NCBI GenBank assembly: GCA_011390575.1
Contig: JAABSE010000028.1
Span: 1-43,152, forward strand
Origin: Sphingobacteriia bacterium
Lineage (GTDB): Bacteria; Bacteroidota; Bacteroidia; Bacteroidales; UBA7960
Direction of reading: 5' to 3'
Length of the DNA: 43,152 nt
Below are positions 36,986 through 43,152 of this stretch, piece by piece. Positions within the stretch are counted from its first letter, which is position 1, and every line of letters starts with the position of its first letter. Made by a program: the position numbers and the translations under genes. The notes beneath the pieces were generated by a model. The model did no database searches and was not told the DNA's origin. It worked only from the letters and a program-made list of their open reading frames with translations.

Positions 36986-39895
36986 TTACAATCCGTCGAT
37001 GAGAATAAAACCTGCCCAGTCCATGGTAAGCCATCCTTCACGTTGCTTCTCAAGTTTGGTCAGCCTGAGGGCTTCGGCATACTCCTTTCCCTGTAAAAGA
37101 TACCCGTAAAACGTGAGCATAAACATCCTGGTTTTCTGGTCGTGCACCTTCCAGAGGGATGCCACCACGTTGTTGGCCCCTGCAGCGATAAAGCCCCGCG
37201 AAATGCCCATGATACCTTCCCCTTTGTGAATGGCACCATAGCCCGACTTGCAGGCGCTCAGTACCACCAGGTCAGCGTTGAGTTGCCGGGTAGCAATTTC
37301 ACCTGTTTTTAACAAGCTGGTGACAAATGTTTCAGTTCCCGGTTCGTTGCTGATGGAATCAAACAGGGCCAGGCCCGATTTTTCAGGTTCGTTGTTATTG
37401 GAAAAACCATGGGTTGAAAGGTGTATGATGTCAAATTCAGGGGCATGTTTTTTGAAGTTGGCACGGGTAGCTTCATGGCGTTCCAGCGACATTGTTTGCA
37501 GGCCCGCAAGGGCCAGTGTTTCGGTCAAGGCTTCTGTTTCTTCCAGTGTAGCCGGCAGGGGAGCCAGTGAAAGCCCATCTTTTATTATATCCCTGTATTC
37601 TTCTTCACTTGTGTATTGTGCGGTTAAATAATCGCTTTCAAGGGGTTGGTTGTTGTCAAATACCGGAGCCATGGCCAGAAAAGAACGAAAACGCGGACTG
37701 GTGTCGCCTGTTGACGTTCTGTACAGATGAGAGCTGTAGCGATAGCTGATGGCATGTGCTTCCAGCAGAGGATTGTTTTGTATGAGAAGGATATCGAAAG
37801 GGAGGGCGTGCAGGTTTTCATCGGGTATGATAGTAAGATGATTTTTGCGGTCTGTTTCGATATCTTTAAAAAGGATCTCGCTGATGGCGCTGGCCAGCCG
37901 GTTTGTGTTTGCCTGACTGCCCATTTTAATCTGGCGGAAAAGGTCTGTGGCCATTTCGCTGAGATTTCCGGGCAATTCCCGGGAAAATGCATGGAAAGAA
38001 TCGTCGGTGATTACAAAGGTATGCAGGTGTTTTTCTGTCTGGTAAAAGTCGATGACCATTTCATCTTTTCTGATGTTGTCATTGACAGACCCAGCGTTTC
38101 TGCCCGATGCCATATGCTGCATCAATTGATCCGTTTCGACAGGATTGAGAATGTCAGCAACAAAAATATTTTTTTCCAGGTGCAATATTTCACGTGTGAG
38201 CTCTTCCCACTTTTCTGGATCATCCGCAGGAGAAATATCCAGAAGCCGGATGTTGAGTTGCGCGCGCCTGGCTTTTTCTTCCTGGCTTTTCATCATCGAA
38301 CCCTCTTTGCCATGGTATTGGTTTATGATGTTTTCAGTCTGTAAAAGATATGCTTTAGACCTGGCAGCCAGCAGATACGCCTCCTGCATCTGCTCCTTAG
38401 CGGCTTCGAGAACCACCAGACCGTCCAGTAGTTTGTTGGCATTGTGTTTAAACCTTGCAGAAAGTGCTGACAATGTTTCTTCGCTGGCAACCACTGAAGC
38501 GTGAAAATCAGTAAAGTGGGTAACCGTTTCGAAGTGATGGAGCATGTGAGGGATAATTTCCTGATCAGGATTCTCCAGTGCCATTTGTCGCATGATATCT
38601 AATTTGAGGTACAGGGCCTCTTCCAGTTGCAGATAATTCCTGTCAGGGGAAATGTGCTGGGTGAGGTTGGGCAGGACAAACAAATCTTCGGGGACTTCCA
38701 TTGCGAGAAAGGTATAGATGGCTTCCTGGCCCAGTTGCAGGGCAAGGTCATACTCTCCCAGCCCGGCATAGGATCTCATGAGTTCCAGCGAGGCATTTTG
38801 AAAGTAATAGCTGTTTTGATGGGCGGTTGTTTCTTTGAAGTAATTGTAAACCTCCTGATTGATTTTTTGGGCCTGGTCAAATTGTTGCGCAAAGTTGAGA
38901 TTTTTACCTTTCAGCCCCATGGTCCGGTGCCAGTTTCTGCTTTTGCCTGCAAGCTCCATTTCAAGCGTGGCAGCCGAATCCAGGTAATTGATGGCAGGGA
39001 AATAATTGCCCATATTACCATGGGATACACCCATGTAATAAAGAAAACTGCTCTCAAGGGATTTATTCCGGGGGTTATGCTCCCGTAATGTTTCAAGACC
39101 CTCCTGGTAATACTCCAGGGCTTGCTTATGATGGTCGGTGGCGGTATGGGCAGAACCCAGGCTTATGTATAAAAACGGATCGTTGAGATGGCGATCCACC
39201 TGGTGGCGGTTTGCCAGGAAAAAGGCATATTGAAGGAATTCAAGGCTTAGCCCCGGGTTGTAAAATTTGATGATGTTTCCGGCCCCCAGATAAGCATTGA
39301 CCATAAAAAACCATTCATCGTTTTTTTCTGCGTGCTCAATCAAAGGATTAAAATACTCAAAACCTTCCACTACTTTTCTCATCTGGAAAAAGGCCTGCAT
39401 GAGGTTGTATTGTAAAACAGGAACCAGCGGATGGTTGTTATCAAGGGTCATAAGCACATGGTATGCTTTCCGGAAGTGAGTGGCAATACCGGCAGCATTT
39501 CTGGTGTACACGCTGTTGTATGCCATCATGGAGTGCCTGTATACCCAAGCAATATGCAGGGTGTCGTTTTGGGAGGAAAAAATTTTTCCGGAATTGTCCA
39601 GGATTTCTTTCCCTCTTGCCGGATTTCTGCCCATGCTGCCCATATAATCGGCCAGAAGCGTGACAACCATCAGGTTGGCTGCGGGTTGCCTGTTTTGGGT
39701 CAGTCTGTCCATTGACAGGATAAGCAGCGAGTCTGCCTTTTCAGCATTATATTCATTGGCTTCTGTCAACAGCCATGCTTCCTCCCATAGAGCAGGGTCT
39801 GCCTCCCGGGGGAAGTAGGGTTTGTAAACCGAAGTTTGAGCAAATGAGACAAAAACAATGAGTTGTAGTAACAGTATTAGTGGTAATCTGATCAT
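36986..39895 (-). CDS. Exported TPR-CHAT (caspase-like) cysteine protease
   Basis: A 969-residue protein. A signal peptide (about 1-20: LILLLQLIVFVSFAQ) predicts export. Residues about 25-500 form helical repeats of TPR type (for example YISLGSAHTATDHHKQALEY; YYMGVSHGNMGNYFPAINYL), followed by a coiled helical linker. The C-terminal CHAT domain (about 650-969) keeps both catalytic residues: His829 in IIHLSTHGFSN and Cys882 in VVLSACKSGYG, then EGIMGISRGFIAAGANNVVA. CHAT proteases cut protein partners after a trigger sensed by the repeats. It converges on the anti-sigma gene and lies 121 bp downstream of guanine deaminase on the same strand. Substrate unknown. Confidence 0.92.
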   Translation of the reverse strand: MIRLPLILLLQLIVFVSFAQTSVYKPYFPREADPALWEEAWLLTEANEYNAEKADSLLILSMDRLTQNRQPAANLMVVTLLADYMGSMGRNPARGKEILDNSGKIFSSQNDTLHIAWVYRHSMMAYNSVYTRNAAGIATHFRKAYHVLMTLDNNHPLVPVLQYNLMQAFFQMRKVVEGFEYFNPLIEHAEKNDEWFFMVNAYLGAGNIIKFYNPGLSLEFLQYAFFLANRHQVDRHLNDPFLYISLGSAHTATDHHKQALEYYQEGLETLREHNPRNKSLESSFLYYMGVSHGNMGNYFPAINYLDSAATLEMELAGKSRNWHRTMGLKGKNLNFAQQFDQAQKINQEVYNYFKETTAHQNSYYFQNASLELMRSYAGLGEYDLALQLGQEAIYTFLAMEVPEDLFVLPNLTQHISPDRNYLQLEEALYLKLDIMRQMALENPDQEIIPHMLHHFETVTHFTDFHASVVASEETLSALSARFKHNANKLLDGLVVLEAAKEQMQEAYLLAARSKAYLLQTENIINQYHGKEGSMMKSQEEKARRAQLNIRLLDISPADDPEKWEELTREILHLEKNIFVADILNPVETDQLMQHMASGRNAGSVNDNIRKDEMVIDFYQTEKHLHTFVITDDSFHAFSRELPGNLSEMATDLFRQIKMGSQANTNRLASAISEILFKDIETDRKNHLTIIPDENLHALPFDILLIQNNPLLEAHAISYRYSSHLYRTSTGDTSPRFRSFLAMAPVFDNNQPLESDYLTAQYTSEEEYRDIIKDGLSLAPLPATLEETEALTETLALAGLQTMSLERHEATRANFKKHAPEFDIIHLSTHGFSNNNEPEKSGLALFDSISNEPGTETFVTSLLKTGEIATRQLNADLVVLSACKSGYGAIHKGEGIMGISRGFIAAGANNVVASLWKVHDQKTRMFMLTFYGYLLQGKEYAEALRLTKLEKQREGWLTMDWAGFILIDGL

Positions 39896-40016
39896 GGTTT
39901 ATTCAGGACTAATGAAAATTTGTTTTACAAAGTTGTGTTGGTGCATGGGTGTTGTTGATAAAAATTATCCGCAAGCATGTATCAACCTTATGCAATGTTT
40001 TGTTTTGCAGCGATTT

Positions 40017-40493
40017 CTAATAGGGTTTTTTCTTTTCCATATCCATCCAGAGCTGGAAGGGTGAGAAGAAATTTTCAGGTTTCACGTTAAGGGTGGGAAT
40101 ATTTCTTTCCTTATAGGGTAAACTTATCTCTTTGTAGATGTAAGAATCGTCGAAGCCCGCTTTGGAGGCATCGGTATTTTCAGCGGCAAAAACAATCATT
40201 TTGGGTCTTGCCCAGTAAATGGCACCCAGGCACATGGGGCAGGGTTCGCAGCTTGCATAGATAATGCAGTCGCGGAGTTGAAAATCGCCAATATTTTTGC
40301 AGGCATCACGAATGGCCATTATTTCAGCATGGGCTGTGGGGTCGTTGTGAGAAGTTACCCGGTTAACACCCCGGCCAATGATTTCGCCGTTTCTTACCAC
40401 CAGGGCACCAAACGGGCCCCCTTTGCCTGTGGGCACATTCTCACGGGCAAGTTTTACTGCTTCTTTGATAAATTTTTCGTGTTCGTGCATCAT
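40017..40493 (-). CDS. guaD: Guanine deaminase (cytidine deaminase fold)
   Basis: A 158-residue enzyme starting at ATG 40493; a TTG 12 codons upstream is less likely. It converts guanine to xanthine and ammonia. Zinc ligands are His55 (TAHAEIMAIRDAC), Cys85 and Cys88 (SCEPCPMCLGAIYWARPK), with Glu57 as proton shuttle. The GIGGPFGA-like GKGGPFGALVV segment, SHNDPTAHAE and the C-terminal FDDSYIYKEISLP and SPFQLW motifs closely match Bacillus-type guanine deaminase rather than the tRNA adenosine deaminase TadA. It fits with the purine nucleoside phosphorylase in guanosine salvage. Confidence 0.9.
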   Translation of the reverse strand: MMHEHEKFIKEAVKLARENVPTGKGGPFGALVVRNGEIIGRGVNRVTSHNDPTAHAEIMAIRDACKNIGDFQLRDCIIYASCEPCPMCLGAIYWARPKMIVFAAENTDASKAGFDDSYIYKEISLPYKERNIPTLNVKPENFFSPFQLWMDMEKKKPY

Positions 40494-40809
40494 TAGTGGG
40501 ATAGGTTTTATGGGTGCTAATATACGCAATCCTGCCGGAAAGAAACGTCTGCAGGGACAGAAATTAGCAGCAAAAACCCCGGGGCGCTGTGAAACTGTTT
40601 ATATAGCCCATATAGGTCATGCCTGCCTTGGATGCTGAAAGTATTGATATTGTGGGTTTAGGGTGTTGTATATGTTTGTGGGTATGATAGATGTTATCGC
40701 TGGTTTTCTAAAAAAAATTATTAACAATTCTGGTTTTTAGATAGAAAGACCGCTGAGCGGGGTCAAAAGAACGGTCAGCCTGGCCTACCTCTGCTCAACG
40801 AAGGGGATA

Positions 40810-40955
40810 AGCGGAATTTGTAATTCCGCTTTGTGGTATCCATGCGCATTTGTTATTCTATGGTATGATAATATTGTCGATAAGGAGGTTCTATGTCTTT
40901 GATAATTGCAAATTATCCGGTGTTGGGGAGCGGGAGCGGAATTGCAAATTCCGCT
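40810..40955. repeat. Two copies of the palindrome AGCGGAATT-N3-AATTCCGCT
   Basis: Copies at 40810-40830 (loop TGT) and 40935-40955 (loop GCA) have identical 9-bp arms and different loops. Conservation of arms with loop change suggests a hairpin-forming repeat family. Confidence 0.85.
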
Positions 40956-40978
40956 CAGCGGGGGGTAGGTTCCTTGTA

Positions 40979-41160
40979 ATCCGGATGCTTCCAGTTCCTT
41001 CGGAAGCTGGAAGATCCTACTGCTATCCGGATGCTTCCAGTTCCTTTGGAAGCTGGAAGATCCTACTGCTATCCGGATGCTTCCAGTTCCTTCGGAAGCT
41101 GGAAGATCCTACGGCTATCCGGATGCTTCCGGTTCCTTTGGAAGCTGGAAGATCCTACGA
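40979..41160. repeat. 46-bp tandem repeat, four copies, each with a hairpin
   Basis: Units begin with ATCCGGATGC at 40979, 41025, 41071 and 41117, an exact 46-bp period; the last is cut short. Each unit holds CTTCCAG ... CTGGAAG around TTCC-TTY-GGAA, which can fold as a hairpin. The loop base alternates C, T, C, T between units, so the array may have grown by doubling a 92-bp dimer. 46 is not a multiple of three, so it is not a coding repeat. Confidence 0.92.
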
Positions 41161-41290
41161 GTCCTTCCCCTTTCAAACAATAACCTGTCATCATTCACCA
41201 ATATCAATTTCTTCATTACTTTTGTCAGTGGCCTTTGATCTATTGGAAAGGAAGTCAATGTAAACAAAGAAATAATAAACATTACGATAT

Positions 41291-42616
41291 ATGAACTGGA
41301 AATCCCTTTTGTCACCGGTCCGCTTTGGGCAACCTTCTTCCGGAGATAAAAACCTTGATGATATCCGCAGTGAGTTTCAGCGCGATTACGACCGGATTAT
41401 TTTTTCTTCTCCTTTTCGCAGGTTGCAGAATAAAACGCAGGTTTTTCCCCTGCCCGGAAGTGTGTTTGTGCACAACCGTCTTACCCACAGCCTTGAAGTG
41501 GCCAGTGTGGGGCGCTCGCTGGGGAATCTGGCGTATGCCCGAATTCAGGATCGATTGGATACAACAGATAAAAAGCTGGTGCGCGAGATTGATACCGTGG
41601 TGGCTACCGCTTGCCTGGCGCACGATTTGGGCAATCCTCCTTTCGGACACAGTGGCGAAAAGGCCATTTCACACTTTTTCTCGCAGGGTGGCGGCAAGGA
41701 GTTGCAATCGCAGCTCACTCCTGCACAATATGCTGATCTGGTGACTTTTGAAGGCAATGCCAACCTTGTCCGGCTGCTTACTCATCGGTTTCAGGGCAGG
41801 AGGGAGGGAGGATATGCTCTTACCTTTGCTTCCCTGGGAACCATGGTGAAGTACCCTTGGGATTCTCTAAGTGCCGGAAAGAAAAAGAAGTTCGGATTTT
41901 TCCAGACCGAACAGGATGCTTTTCACCAAATTATGCAACAACTTCAGATTCCTGCCTCCGAAAGCCAGCCGGGGCACTTTGCCCGCCATCCGCTTGTTTA
42001 CCTGATGGAGGCGGCCGACGATATTTGCTACCAGGTGATGGATCTTGAAGATGCCCAGAAGCTGCAAATCATCGGGCGGGAAGAGGTGCAACATTTGTTT
42101 ATGCAGTTTTTTGCCGGTGACGGGGAGCGCATCAACAAGATAGAACAGACCCTGCAGGAGGTTACCGATCCCAACGAACAAATTGCATTTCTGCGGGCAC
42201 TGGTCATCGGCAAGCTTACCCATGCTGCTTCGGGCGTGTTTGCGCAAAATTACGACAGTATCATGTCGGGCACTTTTACCGGTAAGCTGCTGGGACATAT
42301 TGATTCACAGCTGGCCACTGCGATGGAAACCTGTGAAAAGGTATCTTTTGAGCGGGTGTACCGTCATCCTTCGGTGGTGAAAATTGAAATCTCGGGGTAC
42401 AACGTGCTGGGGGCCCTGCTGGAGGAGTTTTACAATGCTATGATGCGTGCAGAGCACGATTATTCCCGGAAAATCCTTTCTTTGATGCCTCTGCAGTACC
42501 ATCCACAATCCTCTGATCCCTATCTCAAAGCACGGGCTGTAGTGGATTTTGTTTCGGGCATGACGGATGTGTATGCCGTGGATTTGTTTAAGCAAATCAA
42601 GGGGGTGGAGTTGTAG
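41291..42616 (+). CDS. dgt: Deoxyguanosinetriphosphate triphosphohydrolase (dGTPase)
   Basis: A 441-residue HD-domain enzyme that hydrolyses dGTP (or other dNTPs) to the nucleoside and triphosphate. Metal-binding residues are His66 (HNRLTHSLEVASVGR), His111 and Asp112 (ACLAHDLGNPPFGHSGE), with a further Asp in MEAADDICYQVMDLEDA. The N-terminal FRRLQNKTQVFPL motif, common to dGTPases, is present. Length fits the dGTPase subfamily of Bacteroidota. It supports control of dNTP pools, and some homologues protect against phage, but no defence genes are adjacent. Confidence 0.93.
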   Translation: MNWKSLLSPVRFGQPSSGDKNLDDIRSEFQRDYDRIIFSSPFRRLQNKTQVFPLPGSVFVHNRLTHSLEVASVGRSLGNLAYARIQDRLDTTDKKLVREIDTVVATACLAHDLGNPPFGHSGEKAISHFFSQGGGKELQSQLTPAQYADLVTFEGNANLVRLLTHRFQGRREGGYALTFASLGTMVKYPWDSLSAGKKKKFGFFQTEQDAFHQIMQQLQIPASESQPGHFARHPLVYLMEAADDICYQVMDLEDAQKLQIIGREEVQHLFMQFFAGDGERINKIEQTLQEVTDPNEQIAFLRALVIGKLTHAASGVFAQNYDSIMSGTFTGKLLGHIDSQLATAMETCEKVSFERVYRHPSVVKIEISGYNVLGALLEEFYNAMMRAEHDYSRKILSLMPLQYHPQSSDPYLKARAVVDFVSGMTDVYAVDLFKQIKGVEL

Positions 42617-42890
42617 GGGTATTATTATCCTCACCGTGGTCTGACGACTTTTAGTTTGTCTGACCACTAATCTTAGAATCGACAATACCCCCTCCGCCCC
42701 CTGCAAGGGGGAACCAAGGTCCGCTTCATCAGAGTGTTGAAGGGTTAGGGGTTATTCCCGCAGAAAGATTGCAGGGCTGAGCCCGACTTCACCGTGGTCT
42801 GACGACTTTAGCTCGTCAGACCACGATGCATGAGAGGTATTTTTTGTCTTAAAAGGGTGTATAATAATCGAAAAATTATTATATTTGGGG
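42617..42890. other. Intergenic region with two hairpin repeats before an integrase-like gene
   Basis: TCACCGTGGTCTGACGAC followed by TTT occurs at 42631-42651 and 42789-42809. The second copy forms a 12-bp stem GTGGTCTGACGA/TCGTCAGACCAC (42794-42825); the first forms a weaker stem with a mismatch. A C/G hairpin CCCCCT-GCA-AGGGGG is at 42697-42711. A TATATTTG box at 42880-42887 resembles a -7 element but sits too close to the next ATG to be a clear promoter for it. Confidence 0.75.
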
Positions 42891-43152
42891 ATGCGTGAAG
42901 TGTTTGTATATCCCATCCATCACCGGGGGCAACACAGGATTGCCGTACGGTATGAGTATGCTCCGGAGAGTGAGCTGGATAAGAGCACGCGCAGTCTTCC
43001 CCAAAGGGAATACAGTTCCACCAAAAAATTATGGCACATCCCTTACCGGGATGATTACCGGGTTTATATTCAGGAGGCTTTCAAAGGGCTGGAAGGGATT
43101 GTTCTCAAATTCATGCAAGGGGAATCCGCAGTCGGCAAAGAAACAACTGCTG
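42891..43152 (+). CDS. N-terminus of a tyrosine-type site-specific integrase (3' partial)
   Basis: The reading frame opens at ATG 42891 and runs to the window edge without a stop (87 codons visible). The segment RIAVRYEYAPESELDKSTRS, followed by EYSSTKKLWHIPYRDDYRVY, resembles the N-terminal region of Bacteroidota phage-integrase family proteins, in which a Trp/Pro-containing strand precedes the SAM-like domain. The catalytic domain is outside the window, so the call rests on the N-terminus alone. It could belong to a mobile element or an integron-like system to the right. Confidence 0.6.
   Translation, partial: MREVFVYPIHHRGQHRIAVRYEYAPESELDKSTRSLPQREYSSTKKLWHIPYRDDYRVYIQEAFKGLEGIVLKFMQGESAVGKETTA

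Larger units (their letters stand above)
40530..41290. other. Repeat-rich intergenic region
   Basis: About 760 bp between divergent guaD and dgt genes. It contains two copies of a 21-bp palindrome, a CCGCTGAGCGG / CCGCTCAGCGG pair (40750-40760 and 40951-40961), and a four-copy 46-bp tandem repeat. The only longer open frame (40850-41263) crosses the tandem repeat in shifting frames, and I do not call it a gene. Confidence 0.75.

Noticed and set aside
40979-41160. CRISPR array
   Set aside because: The 46-bp units are directly adjacent with no unique spacers, and no cas gene is visible. It is a simple tandem repeat.
40850-41263. 137-residue open frame between guaD and dgt
   Set aside because: It runs through the 46-bp tandem repeat, whose period is not a multiple of three, so the same repeat is read in different frames. 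No start signal or family resemblance is seen.

Overview
The window looks like a chromosomal segment of a Bacteroidota bacterium, probably Bacteroidales-like (order is inference). Signs are a type IX secretion C-terminal domain, a histidine kinase with the HQLGTP H-box, a DUF3467 protein next to rpoC, and several promoters of the Bacteroidota form TTTG-N19/20-TAnnTTTG. Few genes have strong Shine-Dalgarno sequences. TTG or GTG starts are used by several genes, apparently including rpoB.

Left region (1-11.97 kb): the C-terminal part of an AsmA-family envelope protein, a PPK2 polyphosphate kinase and a two-TM sensor histidine kinase. Next comes a tight cluster of five exported or membrane proteins (4997-8816) built around a divergent YidD-like protein. 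A convergent TM2-domain protein, a Prx6-type peroxiredoxin, a pssA-yraN pair and a small conserved protein follow.

Central region (12.1-29.7 kb): a DPP-IV family exopeptidase, then the translation and transcription core: rpsU, a Xer-type recombinase, hpf, four tRNAs (Thr, Tyr, Gly, Thr), tuf, tRNA-Trp, secE, nusG, rplK, rplA, rplJ, rplL, rpoB, rpoC and a DUF3467 gene. Hairpins lie at the tuf/trnW, rplK/rplA, rplL/rpoB and rpoB/rpoC junctions.

Right region (29.7-43.15 kb): accessory and salvage genes separated by repeat-rich gaps. Purine salvage enzymes (purine nucleoside phosphorylase, an SAH/MTA-deaminase-like amidohydrolase, guanine deaminase) and a dGTPase are scattered among an exported T9SS protein, a lipoprotein and an unknown protein. 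The most interesting locus is 35.1-39.9 kb: a sigma-70-like factor, a membrane anti-sigma factor with an exact Hx3Cx2C motif, and a convergent exported TPR-CHAT cysteine protease. This resembles in logic, though not in parts, the CRISPR-associated TPR-CHAT/anti-sigma/sigma cascade. No CRISPR array or cas gene is visible here.

Intergenic structure includes a 202-bp element bounded by 13-bp inverted repeats with a hairpin at each end (29923-30124), a four-copy 46-bp hairpin tandem repeat (40979-41160), and two hairpin repeats just before a tyrosine-integrase-like gene that runs off the right edge.
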